In this document: positions 1-9,853 of the stretch, one piece after another
How the letters are laid out: every line of letters starts with the position of its first letter
Numbering within the stretch: position 1 is the stretch's first letter
Program-made: the position numbers and the translations under genes
Notes under the pieces: generated by a model
Told to the model about the DNA's origin: nothing
The model's database searches: none
Seen by the model: the letters and a program-made list of their open reading frames with translations, nothing else
Source of the DNA: Haloplasmatales bacterium 4B
Lineage (GTDB): Bacteria > Bacillota_I > Bacilli_A > Haloplasmatales > Haloplasmataceae
Assembly (NCBI GenBank): GCA_003586005.1
Contig: NSKI01000077.1
Span: 1 to 58,614, forward strand
Direction of reading: 5' to 3'
Length of the DNA: 58,614 nt

Positions 1-3
1 ACC

Positions 4-9
4 TATAAT
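4..9 (+). promoter_or_regulatory. Probable -10 box of the glycyl-tRNA synthetase promoter
   Basis: A perfect TATAAT lies at the very start of the window, about 30 bases before the T-box leader begins. The matching -35 box would fall outside the window, so only half of the promoter can be seen. Confidence 0.45.
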
Positions 10-34
10 ATATTTTGAATAAATATAGATATAT

Positions 35-231
35 GATGATAGAGAAAAGTACTTTATTATATATTTTAAAGCGATTCTAGGTCGGTGGAAGCTAGATAAA
101 ATTATAGTAAACGAAGGACCTTTGGAGTATATATTTAAAAAAGTGACCTAATATGGTAAATAGGGTGGAACCGCGGGTTAATTCTCGTCCCTATACTTAA
201 ATTTTTAAGTGTAGGTAAGAGAATTTTTTTG
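35..231 (+). promoter_or_regulatory. Glycine T-box leader with terminator/antiterminator
   Basis: T-box riboswitches sense uncharged tRNA and let transcription continue when the amino acid is scarce. The hallmark T-box sequence GGGTGGAACCGCGG is at 163-176. It is followed by a long hairpin (arms about 179-196 and 205-224) and a T run ending at 231, which is the terminator that the antiterminator competes with. A stem I apical motif (GGTCGGTGGAAGC) lies at 80-92. A GGA triplet at 116-118, on the 3' side of stem I in the context CGAAGGACC, is the likely glycine specifier. The downstream gene is GlyRS, which fits a glycine sensor. Stem I pairing was judged by eye only. Confidence 0.9.
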
Positions 232-261
232 TCTTTATTACTAATTAATTGGAGGTAAATA

Positions 262-1644
262 ATGGATAAAAGCAAATTAAACATGGAAAAAATTGTAAAT
301 TACGCAAAAACATTTGGTTTTGTATACCAAGGTTCAGAAATTTATGGTGGACTTTCAAATACTTGGGATTATGGACCACTTGGTGTAGAATTAAAAAATA
401 ATATTAAAAAGGCTTGGTGGAAAAAATTTGTACAGGAATCTAAAACTAATGTAGGCCTAGATTCTGCCATTTTTATGAACCCTGAAACTTGGGTAGCTAC
501 TGGTCATATCGGTGGGTTTAGTGATCCTTTAATGGATTGTAAAGCTTGTAATACAAGACATCGTGCGGATAAATTAATTGAGGATTATTCTAACCAAAAT
601 GTTAATCCAGCTGGTTGGACTAATGATGAATTAGAACAATTTATTAAAGAAAAAGAAATTAAATGCCCAAATTGTGGGGAAATAAATTTTACAGAGATAA
701 GACAATTTGACCTGATGTTTAAAACGCATCAAGGTGTAGTTCAGGATGAATTATCCGCAGTTTATTTACGCCCTGAAACAGCTCAAGGGATATTTGTGAA
801 TTTTAAAAATATTGCTCGTACTACAAGAAAAAAGCTACCTTTTGGCGTTTGTCAAATTGGGAAAGCATTTAGAAATGAAATTACTCCAGGAAACTTCATT
901 TTCAGAACTCGTGAATTTGAACAAATGGAACTAGAATTTTTCTGTGAGCCAGGTACTGATTTAAAATGGTATCAATATTGGCGTGATTTCTGCTTTAATT
1001 TTGTTAAGTCTTTAGGAATTAAAAGTGAAAATTTACGTTTGCGTGAACATAGCAAAGAAGAATTAAGCTTTTATAGTATAGGTACTGCAGATATTGAATA
1101 TAAATTTCCTTTTGGTTGGGGAGAATTATGGGGAATAGCTGACCGAACAAATTACGACCTCTTAGCTCATTCAAATCATTCTAAAGAACGTTTAGAGTAT
1201 TTAGATCCTATTACAAATAAGAAGTATATACCATTTTGTATCGAACCTTCACTTGGTGTTGAGCGTTTATTTTTAACAGTATTTTCTGATAGCTATGATG
1301 AAGAGACATTAGAAAACGGCGAAACACGAGAAGTTCTTCATTTACATCCATTTTTAGCACCTTATAAAGTTGCAGTATTACCACTCGTAAAAAAATTAGA
1401 TGTAAAAGCTCAAACTGTTTATGATGCAATCGCTAAAGATTTTATGGTGGATTATGATCTGTCTGGAAATATCGGCAGAAGATATCGTAGACAAGATGCG
1501 ATTGGAACTCCGTATTGTGTTACCATTGATTTTGATACTTTAGAAAATGAAACTGTCACAGTACGCGAAAGAGATTCTATGAAACAGATAAGAATAAAAA
1601 TTAGTGAATTAAATGAATTCTTTAGTGGACGTTTAAAATTTTAA
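262..1644 (+). CDS. glyS: Glycyl-tRNA synthetase, single-chain alpha2 type
   Basis: It charges tRNA-Gly with glycine in the cytoplasm. The protein is a class II synthetase of 460 residues, a normal length for the homodimeric bacterial/eukaryal type. Visible signatures are the N-terminal [13 protein letters not shown] region, a zinc-ribbon-like insert (C93, C96, C135, C138), [11 protein letters not shown] at 168-178, motif 2 (FRNE...[13 protein letters not shown], about 203-227) and motif 3 around E328-R335 ([10 protein letters not shown]). ATG at 262 follows GGAGGT at 251-256. It is controlled by the glycine T-box just upstream. Bacillus subtilis has the unrelated two-subunit GlyQS at this chromosomal position, so the enzyme type differs while the location is kept. 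Confidence 0.97.
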   Translation: MDKSKLNMEKIVNYAKTFGFVYQGSEIYGGLSNTWDYGPLGVELKNNIKKAWWKKFVQESKTNVGLDSAIFMNPETWVATGHIGGFSDPLMDCKACNTRHRADKLIEDYSNQNVNPAGWTNDELEQFIKEKEIKCPNCGEINFTEIRQFDLMFKTHQGVVQDELSAVYLRPETAQGIFVNFKNIARTTRKKLPFGVCQIGKAFRNEITPGNFIFRTREFEQMELEFFCEPGTDLKWYQYWRDFCFNFVKSLGIKSENLRLREHSKEELSFYSIGTADIEYKFPFGWGELWGIADRTNYDLLAHSNHSKERLEYLDPITNKKYIPFCIEPSLGVERLFLTVFSDSYDEETLENGETREVLHLHPFLAPYKVAVLPLVKKLDVKAQTVYDAIAKDFMVDYDLSGNIGRRYRRQDAIGTPYCVTIDFDTLENETVTVRERDSMKQIRIKISELNEFFSGRLKF

Positions 1645-1672
1645 TTCTATGATACAATAAAGGAGGGTGGAT

Positions 1673-3484
1673 ATGATAAAGATTCCTAAACATATTGTTG
1701 ATCAAGTAATTAAAGGAAATGATATTGTACAAGTAATAAATGAATTTGTAATGTTGGAAAAAAAAGGAAGAAATTATTTTGGCCTATGTCCCTTTCATAG
1801 CGAAAATACACCCTCGTTCTCTGTTTCGCCAGAAAAACAGATTTTTCATTGTTTTAGTTGTGGTGAAGGCGGTAATGTTATTCAATTTATAGCGAAAATT
1901 GACAATTTATCAACAACAGAAAGTATAAAAAAGTTAGCATCTAGAATTAATCTTCATATAGATGGAATTATTGACGATAATAAAAGTGTTGAAGAGTCTA
2001 GATACTTAGAAATCAATAAATTTGTTTCTGAATATTATCAATTCACTCTCCATAATACAATTGAGGGCAAAAAGGCTTTAGAGTATTTACATTCAAGAAA
2101 TTTAGATGATGATATGATTAAAAGGTTTCAAATAGGTTTAGCACCTAATAGTACTAATTCACTGTATTTAGCCTTAAAATCTAAAAATTATTCAGAACTG
2201 ACGATGTTAGACCTAGGACATGTAACAAAATATAATAATAAATATTACGATAAATTTAAAAATCGCATAATGTTTCCAATAAGTGATGAATATGGAAATA
2301 AAATTGGTTTTAGTGGTAGAATATTCTTAGATGAGTATAAAAATGAGCCGAAGTACATTAATACTCAAGAAACGCCCATTTTCAAAAAAGGCAACGTTAT
2401 TTATCACTTAAATGAATCAAAAATAAAGATAAAGCAAAATAATCGGGTATTCTTATTTGAAGGATTTTTAGACGTAATCGCTTCAGTTCGATGTGGTCTA
2501 GAAGAATCTGTTGCTACAATGGGAACAGCATTAACTGAAAATCATGTGGTAACTCTAAAGAAATATACAAAAAACGTTGTTATAAGCTATGATGGTGATA
2601 GTGCTGGTATAGAAGCTACAAAAAAAGCTATTGAAATATTAATCAAGCATAAGTTAAATGTTTTTATTATAAATCTACCTGATGGTTTAGACCCAGATGA
2701 TTATGTAAATAAATATGGTGAAAAACAATATCTTGAGTACATAATAAATAACCAGAAAAGTTACAAAGAATACATGTACGAGTTATATTTTTCAAGTGTT
2801 AATTTTAATAATATTGCATCGCTTGATGAATTCAAGAAAAAAATTTTTCAACTTATTGCTACTTCAACACCTACTGAACGTGAATTATATCTAAGTAAAT
2901 TAAGTAATGATATTCATGTATCCGTTTCTACTCTACAGTTTGATTATAAACAATATACACAATACGTTCATAGAAGTTTATTACCAAGCAACCATGATGT
3001 AGAAATCCATAATAGAATAATTAAAAGTATTGAAAAAAATCGTCCCTCAAAAAAGAAACTGCTTGAAACACAAAAAATAATGCTCTTTTTTTGCTTATAT
3101 AATCGGAGGTTTGTTAATATAATTAACAAGGATACAAGAATTAGCTTCTATGATCAAAATTACCGAAGATTATATTTAGAATTATCTCTTTACTACAGTA
3201 CATATGATAATTTTCAAATTGATAATTTTTTGGAAAAATATGTCAAAGAGGATAAAAGTCATATAAAATTTGTTAAAGATATTTATTCCCAATATAAGAA
3301 ATACACCGGTTCCTATGAAGATTTTCACTTAGAACAATGCTTCGCTGTTATAATTAATGAGTTAATTGCTAATATTGTCGTAAATTTAAAAGAGCAACTA
3401 AAATTATCAAATAGCGATGACGAAAAGATGGAAATATCACAAAAAATTGTTGATCAATATAAAATTATCAAGGTTAAAAAATAA
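1673..3484 (+). CDS. dnaG: DNA primase DnaG
   Basis: It synthesises the RNA primers for DNA replication and works with the replicative helicase. The 603-residue protein has the usual bacterial layout: an N-terminal CHC2 zinc finger (CPFH near residue 39, CFSC near 60) and a TOPRIM catalytic domain with the EGFLD motif near 263 and DGD near 307. A C-terminal helicase-interacting region follows. I start it at ATG 1673, five bases after the strong AGGAGGG (1661-1667). The upstream GTG at 1667 overlaps that ribosome site and is unlikely. It leads the primase-sigma factor pair, 28 bases after glyS and 14 before rpoD, the macromolecular synthesis operon arrangement. Confidence 0.97.
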   Translation: MIKIPKHIVDQVIKGNDIVQVINEFVMLEKKGRNYFGLCPFHSENTPSFSVSPEKQIFHCFSCGEGGNVIQFIAKIDNLSTTESIKKLASRINLHIDGIIDDNKSVEESRYLEINKFVSEYYQFTLHNTIEGKKALEYLHSRNLDDDMIKRFQIGLAPNSTNSLYLALKSKNYSELTMLDLGHVTKYNNKYYDKFKNRIMFPISDEYGNKIGFSGRIFLDEYKNEPKYINTQETPIFKKGNVIYHLNESKIKIKQNNRVFLFEGFLDVIASVRCGLEESVATMGTALTENHVVTLKKYTKNVVISYDGDSAGIEATKKAIEILIKHKLNVFIINLPDGLDPDDYVNKYGEKQYLEYIINNQKSYKEYMYELYFSSVNFNNIASLDEFKKKIFQLIATSTPTERELYLSKLSNDIHVSVSTLQFDYKQYTQYVHRSLLPSNHDVEIHNRIIKSIEKNRPSKKKLLETQKIMLFFCLYNRRFVNIINKDTRISFYDQNYRRLYLELSLYYSTYDNFQIDNFLEKYVKEDKSHIKFVKDIYSQYKKYTGSYEDFHLEQCFAVIINELIANIVVNLKEQLKLSNSDDEKMEISQKIVDQYKIIKVKK

Positions 3485-3498
3485 AACGAGGTGGTAAA

Positions 3499-4761
3499 AT
3501 GGTCCATGCTGATTATCAAAAAATTATAACTAAATTATTGGACAAAGGAAAAAAAGATGGGTATCTATATAATGAGGATATTCAAGACCAATTAAGTCCA
3601 TTTGATATTGATGTTGAAGGTTTTGAAAAGATTTTTGAAATGTTTAAGTTAGAGAAAATAAATGTAATTGAAGAAACAGAAGATGATGATGAACTGGATG
3701 AGTATATTAATGATGACAATGATGTTGATATTGAAAAAGAAGAAGATTTAGAAAATAAAATTGAAGACTTAGAGGACCCGTATTTAGAAATAGATATTGA
3801 CTTAGAATCACATTATTCGACAGATGATATAACTTTACCTACAAATATAAAAATAAATGATCCAGTAAGAATGTATTTAAAAGAAATAGGAAAAGTTGAA
3901 CTGTTATCTGGTGATGAAGAAATTGATTACGCTAAAATTATTGAATACGGAAAATTTGCCGCGGAACAGTTAGAAATTCATGATAATTTATCAGAGACAG
4001 AAATCGATGATTTTGAACAAGCTATTCATCGTGGAGAATTAGCTAAACAAAGGCTTGTTGAGGCTAACCTGCGTTTAGTAGTATCAATTGCTAAGCGGCA
4101 TGTAGGTCGAGGAATGTTGTTTTTAGATTTAATCCAAGAAGGAAATATGGGATTAATGAAAGCTGTAGACAAATTTGATTATTCTAAAGGGTTTAAATTT
4201 TCAACTTATGCTACATGGTGGATAAGACAAGCGATTACTCGTGCAATTGCTGATCAAGCTCGTACAATTAGAATTCCAGTACATATGGTAGAAACTATTA
4301 ATAAGCTTGTTAGATTTCAACGACAATTAACACAAGAATTGGGTCGAGAACCATCTCCTGATGAAATAGCTGTAATGATGGATACAACACCTGATAAAGT
4401 TAGAGAAATTCTAAAGATATCTCAAGAACCGATTTCTTTAGAATCACCAGTAGGTGAAGAAGATGACTCAAATTTAGGCGATTTTATCGCCGACATTGAT
4501 GCAATTAGTCCTGATGAATTTGCTTCAAATGAATTATTAAAAGAAGAATTAAATGATGTTTTAGAAACGTTAACAGACCGAGAGGAAAGAGTATTACGTT
4601 TACGTTTTGGTTTAGATGACGGAAGAACTCGTACTTTAGAAGAGGTAGGAAAAGAGTTTGGTGTTACAAGAGAACGAATCCGACAAATAGAAGCAAAAGC
4701 ATTAAGGAAATTAAGACATCCTTCAAGAAGCAAAAAATTACGTGATTTCATGGAAGATTAA
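3499..4761 (+). CDS. rpoD: Primary sigma factor RpoD (SigA)
   Basis: It is the housekeeping sigma subunit that directs RNA polymerase to -10/-35 promoters. The protein has 420 residues. The N-terminal third is strongly acidic, as in region 1.1. It is followed by region 1.2 ([11 protein letters not shown]), region 2 with the -10 recognition helix ([17 protein letters not shown]), region 3 ([16 protein letters not shown]) and region 4.2 with the -35 helix-turn-helix ([15 protein letters not shown]). The start ATG follows GAGGTGG. Promoters seen in this window (TTGnnn, 16-17 bases, TATAAT) fit a standard SigA. It follows dnaG directly and touches trmK downstream. Confidence 0.98.
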   Translation: MVHADYQKIITKLLDKGKKDGYLYNEDIQDQLSPFDIDVEGFEKIFEMFKLEKINVIEETEDDDELDEYINDDNDVDIEKEEDLENKIEDLEDPYLEIDIDLESHYSTDDITLPTNIKINDPVRMYLKEIGKVELLSGDEEIDYAKIIEYGKFAAEQLEIHDNLSETEIDDFEQAIHRGELAKQRLVEANLRLVVSIAKRHVGRGMLFLDLIQEGNMGLMKAVDKFDYSKGFKFSTYATWWIRQAITRAIADQARTIRIPVHMVETINKLVRFQRQLTQELGREPSPDEIAVMMDTTPDKVREILKISQEPISLESPVGEEDDSNLGDFIADIDAISPDEFASNELLKEELNDVLETLTDREERVLRLRFGLDDGRTRTLEEVGKEFGVTRERIRQIEAKALRKLRHPSRSKKLRDFMED

Positions 4762-4762
4762 A

Positions 4763-5437
4763 ATGGACTTATCTATCAGGTTAGAATCCATAGCCTCATA
4801 TTCTAAGCCGTATCGTTATATTGTTGATGTTGGTACAGATCATTGCTTAGTACCAATATTTTTAGCATTAAACGATTTCATAGACAAAGCTATTGCCACT
4901 GATCTCAATATTGGTCCAGTTAATGAAGCAAAAAAGAATGTCGGAAATTATAATTTAAATAAAATTATCGATGTAAGATCGGGCTATGGCTTAACAACAA
5001 TCACTAAAGATGATTTTTGTGATGTAATTATTATCGCTGGTATGGGGGGGAAATTAATAATTGATATTTTAAATTCCGGCGAGGATATTTTGCCTTTAAA
5101 TAAAAGACTAGTTCTTCAGCCAAATGTAGGAGAAGGACAATTAAGAAAATGGTTATGTAAGAACCATTATGAAATTATTGATGAATTATTAATTAAGGAA
5201 GAGGGTATTATTTACGAAATAATTGTAAGTAATCGCATCACTCATAATATAAATTATTCAAAAGAAGAATTAAAATTTGGACCAATTTTGCTTAAACAAA
5301 AAAATGCCTTGTTTATTGAAAAATGGAAAGCTATTTTGCAACACAATAAAGCAACTTTTAACAAAATACCTAGCTCTCATGCAAATAAAACTGTTTTTAA
5401 AAATGAAATTGAATTGATTGAAAAAATAATAAAATAA
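4763..5437 (+). CDS. trmK: tRNA (adenine22-N1)-methyltransferase TrmK
   Basis: It uses S-adenosylmethionine to methylate A22 in the tRNA D-loop. The 224-residue Rossmann methyltransferase has the SAM-binding start DVGTDHCLVP and the family motifs GMGGKLI and LQPNVGEGQLRKWL. I place the start at ATG 4763, two bases after the rpoD stop (4759-4761). A longer reading from 4742 would begin inside rpoD. Only a weak GGAAGA precedes it, so translation is probably coupled to rpoD. In Bacillus the orthologue (yqfN) also follows sigA closely, but its usual neighbour yqfO (NIF3 family) is absent here. Confidence 0.93.
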   Translation: MDLSIRLESIASYSKPYRYIVDVGTDHCLVPIFLALNDFIDKAIATDLNIGPVNEAKKNVGNYNLNKIIDVRSGYGLTTITKDDFCDVIIIAGMGGKLIIDILNSGEDILPLNKRLVLQPNVGEGQLRKWLCKNHYEIIDELLIKEEGIIYEIIVSNRITHNINYSKEELKFGPILLKQKNALFIEKWKAILQHNKATFNKIPSSHANKTVFKNEIELIEKIIK

Positions 5438-5502
5438 TATATCACTTTATACGCCTTTATCTGTTATATAATTATAGAACTCAATATAATTTTCACTACA
5501 AA

Positions 5503-5527
5503 AAAAGGAATCAAATTGATTCCTTTT
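5503..5527. terminator. Intrinsic terminator between trmK and ispH
   Basis: The inverted repeat AAAAGGAATC / GATTCCTTTT has a 5-base loop. Read on the minus strand it ends in a long T run, so it terminates ispH, whose stop codon overlaps the hairpin. On the plus strand the tail TTTTAGTTG is weaker, but it may also stop trmK transcripts. Confidence 0.8.
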
Positions 5528-6488
5528 AGTTGTTATTTGAGTTTTGATTAGGTATTATTTGTAATATATTTAAATAATTAAGTTTAGATATCATATGATG
5601 AGTTGACTCATCTTTTTCATCAAAACTTTCAAGAAAATCGATAACTTCATTTGTAATTGCAGTTGGGGTAGAAGCACCACTAGTTACAGCAACAGTATTA
5701 TTGCCAATCAACCAATCAGGATTAATGTCTTCAACATTTTCAATGAGATAAGATTTCGTATTTGCCATCTTCTCTGAAATAAAAGCTAATTTATTTGTAT
5801 TATTACTTAAAGGGTCACCAACAACTATTGTAACATCAGCATTCTTTGCTTTATTTAAGACCCCAACTTGTCTTACTTGTGTTGCATTACATATTTCATT
5901 TAAAAACTCACTAGTTGGATAGATATTTTGAATTTCTTTAGCAAGTTTCTCTACATCCCAAAAACTCATTGTTGTTTGGTTAGTTATAGCGATTTTTGAA
6001 TTTGTAAGGTTTAATTTTTTTATATCTTCAATATTTTCAATGAGGTGTACTTTTTCGGGATCAATACCAACTGCACCTTCTGGTTCGGGATGACGTTTTT
6101 TACCAATGTAAATAACATCAAAACCTTGTTTGATTTTATCTATAATATAGTCATTTGTTTTATTAACAAATTTGCATGTAGCGTTTATTATGTATAATCC
6201 TTTTTGTTGAGCTTTGTTAATAACAGCTGTTGATACTCCGTGTGCCGTAAAGATTACAGTTCCACTGTCTACTAAATCAAGAAGTTCTAAGCGTGTTTTT
6301 GATTTGTCATCAATTGTTATTAAACCTATTTTTTTTAATGCCTCTGATATAAAATGATTATGGACAATATTACCTAATATATAAATTGGTCTAGGTATTG
6401 ATGGGTTATAAGCAGCATCAACTGCTATTTTTAATGCGCTTACTACTCCAAAGCAAAAACCTCTTGGGGTAATTTTTATTACTTTCAT
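5526..6488 (-). CDS. ispH: 4-hydroxy-3-methylbut-2-enyl diphosphate reductase IspH
   Basis: It is the last enzyme of the MEP pathway and reduces HMBPP to isopentenyl and dimethylallyl diphosphate with a [4Fe-4S] cluster. The three cluster cysteines are visible: C12 in PRGFCFGV, C105 in NATCKFV and C200 in NEICNAT. Substrate-binding histidines lie in VHNHF (H43) and TAHGV (H83). The protein has 320 residues, with a slightly extended Asn-rich C-terminus. The start ATG (6488) follows AGGTGAT. It is the only leftward gene in this region, with its own promoter at 6505-6532 and terminator at 5503-5527. Bacillus has it (yqfP) at the same place. Confidence 0.97.
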   Translation of the reverse strand: MKVIKITPRGFCFGVVSALKIAVDAAYNPSIPRPIYILGNIVHNHFISEALKKIGLITIDDKSKTRLELLDLVDSGTVIFTAHGVSTAVINKAQQKGLYIINATCKFVNKTNDYIIDKIKQGFDVIYIGKKRHPEPEGAVGIDPEKVHLIENIEDIKKLNLTNSKIAITNQTTMSFWDVEKLAKEIQNIYPTSEFLNEICNATQVRQVGVLNKAKNADVTIVVGDPLSNNTNKLAFISEKMANTKSYLIENVEDINPDWLIGNNTVAVTSGASTPTAITNEVIDFLESFDEKDESTHHMISKLNYLNILQIIPNQNSNNN

Positions 6489-6504
6489 TTTATCACCTAG
6501 TATA

Positions 6505-6532
6505 ATTATACTAAAAATAACTTTTTTTTCAA
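6505..6532 (-). promoter_or_regulatory. Promoter of ispH
   Basis: On the minus strand TTGAAA (6527-6532) and TATAAT (6505-6510) are separated by 16 bases. The ispH ribosome site (AGGTGAT) and ATG follow within 20 bases of the -10 box. Confidence 0.65.
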
Positions 6533-6630
6533 CTTAAAACTTATTGTGGAAGATTTTCTAAATCTATTTATACTTTTGCTAACTTATATTATAATAATAA
6601 TGTTATAAAGAAATAAGAAGGAGACTACTC

Positions 6631-7890
6631 ATGAATTTTGATAATTTTAATTTCAAGTCATTTATATATAAAGCCTTACAAGAGATGGGTTTTAATGAAG
6701 TAAAACCAATTCAGGAAAAAATAATTCCCTTAATATTAGACAACAAAAATGTAATCGGTCAATCTGAAACCGGCTCTGGTAAAACTCATGCTTTTTTATT
6801 GCCAATATTTCAGAATATCGAACCAATTGGAAAAACACAAGCAGTAATTACTTCGCCAACAAGAGAGCTTGCAAAACAAATTTTTGATATGGCTTACAAA
6901 ATTGCAGAACATAGTGATAAACCATATAAAATCAAGTTATATGTTGGTGGAACTAATCGAGATAAGGAATTAACTTGGTTAGAAAATAACCAACCAGATC
7001 TTGTTATCGGTACGCCTGGCCGTATTTGGGACTATGCAATTAAAGAAAGAAAGTTATTAATACATCATTGTCAATATTTTGTTGTAGATGAAGCAGATAT
7101 GGCACTTGAAACTGGTTTTTTAGAGGAAATTGATAATATTTGTGGGATTATGCCAAGAAATTTACTGATGTGTGTGTTTTCTGCTACAATTCCTGATGGG
7201 TTAAAACCATTTTTAAATAAATACATGATAAAACCTGTCCATATAAATTTAACTAAAGGCAATATTACTCCTGTAAATTTAACTCATTATTTAATTAAAA
7301 CAAAAGGAAAAGATAAATTTAAATTACTTCTTAGTTTAATGTCTAAATTAAATCCATATTTGGCAATAATATTTGGAAACACCAAAAAAGAAGTTGCGGG
7401 AATTTACACTTTTTTAAGTGAAAACAACTACAAGGTAGGACAAATTCACGGGGATTTAAGTAGTAGAGAAAGAGCAAGAATGATGCGAGATATTAGGGAT
7501 TTGCGATATACTTATATTGTAGCAACAGATATTGCTGCTAGAGGTATTGATATTGAAGGTATTTCCCATATCATTAATTTCTCATTACCAAATGATGAAG
7601 AGTTTTATATTCATCGTTGTGGAAGGACATCAAGAAATAATTTGACTGGTTTAGTATATTCTTTTTATGATTTTGATGATGATTTTTATTTAAATAAATT
7701 AGAGAATAAGCAAATTAAATTTAATCATGTAGAAATAAAACAGGGAGAAATTGTTGAAGCTAAGGTACGGAATAGTCGGAGAAAATTTGTCGAAAAAGTT
7801 AGATCAAAAAAAGATGAATTAACAGTTAGAAAATCGAAAAAAATAAAACCAAATTATAAAAAGAAAATTAACTCTAGATCAAAGAAATAA
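6631..7890 (+). CDS. cshB: DEAD-box RNA helicase, CshB-like
   Basis: It is an ATP-dependent RNA helicase likely to act in RNA turnover, ribosome assembly or cold adaptation. The motifs come in canonical order: a Q-motif region (MGFNEVKPIQ), Walker A (SETGSGKT), PTRELAKQ, GTPGR, DEAD within VVDEADMAL, SAT in FSATIP, then the second RecA lobe with TDIAARGIDIEG and HRCGRTSR. A strongly basic 45-residue tail rich in Lys/Arg probably binds RNA. The length of 419 residues fits CshB. The position between ispH and nfo matches Bacillus yqfR, which supports CshB over CshA. ATG follows AGAAGGAGA, and a TATAAT at 6590-6595 is the likely -10 box. Confidence 0.92.
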   Translation: MNFDNFNFKSFIYKALQEMGFNEVKPIQEKIIPLILDNKNVIGQSETGSGKTHAFLLPIFQNIEPIGKTQAVITSPTRELAKQIFDMAYKIAEHSDKPYKIKLYVGGTNRDKELTWLENNQPDLVIGTPGRIWDYAIKERKLLIHHCQYFVVDEADMALETGFLEEIDNICGIMPRNLLMCVFSATIPDGLKPFLNKYMIKPVHINLTKGNITPVNLTHYLIKTKGKDKFKLLLSLMSKLNPYLAIIFGNTKKEVAGIYTFLSENNYKVGQIHGDLSSRERARMMRDIRDLRYTYIVATDIAARGIDIEGISHIINFSLPNDEEFYIHRCGRTSRNNLTGLVYSFYDFDDDFYLNKLENKQIKFNHVEIKQGEIVEAKVRNSRRKFVEKVRSKKDELTVRKSKKIKPNYKKKINSRSKK

Positions 7891-7904
7891 AATAAGGAAG
7901 TGAT

Positions 7905-8804
7905 ATGATGTTGAAAATTGGTTCTCATGTAAATATGAAGGGGAAAGAAATGCTTTTAGGAAGTGTGAATGAGGCCTTATCTTATGGAGCAAATGCACTT
8001 ATGATTTATACTGGTGCCCCACAAAACACAAGAAGAAAAGCAATTAGTGAAATGCTTGTATCAGAAGCTCATGAAAAAATGAACAAAAATAATATTGGAT
8101 TGGAAAATGTCGTTGTTCATGCCCCATATATAATGAATATGGCAAACCCAGACCCGAATAAATTTCAGTTTGCAGTAGATTTCTTAACAGAAGAGATTAA
8201 CAGAACTTATCAAATAGGTGCTAGGCAAATTGTATTACATCCTGGTGCACATGTCGGCATAGGTGAACAAGATGCGATTTGCAGAATTATAAAAGGGTTG
8301 AATGAAGTTATAACAAATACATTTGATAAAGAAGTTTTTATTGCATTAGAAACAATGGCAGGTAAAGGAACAGAAGTAGGTAAAACATTTGAAGAATTAG
8401 CAAAAATTATTAATGGGGTAACACATAATGAAAGATTATCTATTTGTTTTGACACATGTCATACTCACGACTATGGCTATGATGTTAAAAACAATTTTGA
8501 TGAGGTCATTACTCATTTTGACAAAATAATTGGTAAAGATAGAATTTCTGTATTCCATATTAATGACAGCAAAAATCCTAGTGGAGCTAGAAAAGATCGG
8601 CATGAAAATATTGGTTTTGGCCATATTGGTTTTAAACCATTAAATAACATTGTTCATTTAAAAGATTTTCAAGATATACCTAAAATTTTAGAAACCCCAT
8701 ATATTAAAATAGGAGATAAAAATTCAATCTCGCCTTATTTTGATGAAATCAAGAATTTTAAAAATAAATCTTTTAACAAAACTGGAGCCTTAATAAATTT
8801 ATAA
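7905..8804 (+). CDS. nfo: Endonuclease IV (AP endonuclease Nfo)
   Basis: It cleaves DNA 5' to abasic sites in base-excision repair. The 299-residue TIM-barrel protein carries the family metal-site motifs: [32 protein letters not shown] and [21 protein letters not shown]. Two ATGs stand in tandem at 7905 and 7908 after AAGGAAGTGA, and either may be used. It starts 14 bases after the helicase gene and is probably cotranscribed with it, then ends at a terminator. The order cshB-nfo matches Bacillus yqfR-yqfS. It is the last gene of the conserved block before the accessory island. Confidence 0.96.
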   Translation: MMLKIGSHVNMKGKEMLLGSVNEALSYGANALMIYTGAPQNTRRKAISEMLVSEAHEKMNKNNIGLENVVVHAPYIMNMANPDPNKFQFAVDFLTEEINRTYQIGARQIVLHPGAHVGIGEQDAICRIIKGLNEVITNTFDKEVFIALETMAGKGTEVGKTFEELAKIINGVTHNERLSICFDTCHTHDYGYDVKNNFDEVITHFDKIIGKDRISVFHINDSKNPSGARKDRHENIGFGHIGFKPLNNIVHLKDFQDIPKILETPYIKIGDKNSISPYFDEIKNFKNKSFNKTGALINL

Positions 8805-8808
8805 ATAT

Positions 8809-8849
8809 AATAACAATTTACTTAAAATGATGGTAAATTGTTATTTTTT
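8809..8849 (+). terminator. Intrinsic terminator after nfo
   Basis: The perfect 13-base inverted repeat AATAACAATTTAC / GTAAATTGTTATT is followed by a T run ending at 8849. Confidence 0.88.
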
Positions 8850-8905
8850 CTTATATAATAGTAATAAATACAATTTTAGTAGTTGATATAAGAATAGGTG
8901 ATTTT

Positions 8906-9820
8906 ATGAATAAAAAATTATTTTGGATTATAATTAGTGTATTTATTATAATTTTATCAATTGGATCAGCTTTAATTGTTAAATTTATAAATGATGATGA
9001 ACCATTTATAGTTCAATATTCAGTTGAAGAAAAAGCTTCTATATATCAAGATATTATTAATGGAAATGATTACGGTAAATACCTTAATGATGGTAAAAAA
9101 ATGAGCTTTGCTTTTGAAGACGGAACAACGACTCTTGAGTTATTAATTGAACAAGATGATTTTTTTAGTGCAGGCAAATTAGTAGAAAATGGTTTTGATT
9201 TGAATTTAGTAGATAACAATCATATTGATACTGTTACAAATGTTTTAGATTATAATGAAAACATTAATATGACATTTATCAATAATATAGCAATTAGTCT
9301 TTTAGAACAAATTAAAGATGAGATTGAAAATGAAGATTCAACTGGCTATTCTCTTCTAATTAATGCAATACAGTTAAATAACTATGATTTAGTTACAGAA
9401 ATATTAAAATTCACACAAAATATTGATAAAGTCTATCATAATGATACGGCCTTATCATATGCTTGTGGTTTAGGGAATATATTTATTGTTAAAGAACTAA
9501 TAAATAATAAAGCAAATGTAAATTATAAAGGAGATGATGGCTATAATTGCCTAATGAATGCAGTATCTAATCAACAAAATGATTTATTGGAATATTTACT
9601 CACTCTTGATGATATTAACATTAATGAACAAAATGATTTTGGCCAAACTATTTTACACGTATGTGTTGAATACGCTAATGTTGGAGCTGTAGACATAATT
9701 CTCGAAAATTCTAATATAAATAAAACTATAAAAGATAATGAAAATAGAACCGCCAAAGATTATGCTTTAAAGTTAGCTAATGACGATGAAGAAATAATGC
9801 TAATTTTCAATAAATTATAA
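8906..9820 (+). CDS. Membrane-anchored ankyrin-repeat protein
   Basis: Its function is unknown. The 304-residue protein begins with a single hydrophobic segment (about residues 4-26), with lysines in front and an acidic stretch after it, so the rest probably faces outward. The second half carries ankyrin repeats: TALSYACGLGNIFIVKELI, then DGYNCLMNAV...LLEYLL, GQTILHVCVEYANVGAVDIIL and NRTAKDYAL. Weaker repeats seem to precede them from about residue 90. Such repeats are protein-protein scaffolds. ATG follows AGGTGA. A TATAAT at 8854-8859 may be its -10 box. It opens the accessory island and stands 33 bases before the giant MORN protein, so the two may be cotranscribed. Confidence 0.8.
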   Translation: MNKKLFWIIISVFIIILSIGSALIVKFINDDEPFIVQYSVEEKASIYQDIINGNDYGKYLNDGKKMSFAFEDGTTTLELLIEQDDFFSAGKLVENGFDLNLVDNNHIDTVTNVLDYNENINMTFINNIAISLLEQIKDEIENEDSTGYSLLINAIQLNNYDLVTEILKFTQNIDKVYHNDTALSYACGLGNIFIVKELINNKANVNYKGDDGYNCLMNAVSNQQNDLLEYLLTLDDININEQNDFGQTILHVCVEYANVGAVDIILENSNINKTIKDNENRTAKDYALKLANDDEEIMLIFNKL

Positions 9821-9853
9821 AACCTTTATGTAAATTGAAAGGGTGGTGAGTAT

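Noticed and set aside
1667-1669. GTG as start of dnaG
   Set aside because: It overlaps the AGGAGGG ribosome site; ATG at 1673 has normal spacing. The same reasoning was applied to the longer readings of xseA, dxs, recN, xerD, spoIIM, aroQ, sodA, ispG and the MATE gene.
4422-4751. 109-residue reading frame antisense to rpoD
   Set aside because: It lies wholly inside a conserved gene on the other strand, has no ribosome site and no recognisable protein features. Other antisense frames, such as those inside nfo, deoB and the giant MORN gene, were dropped for the same reason.
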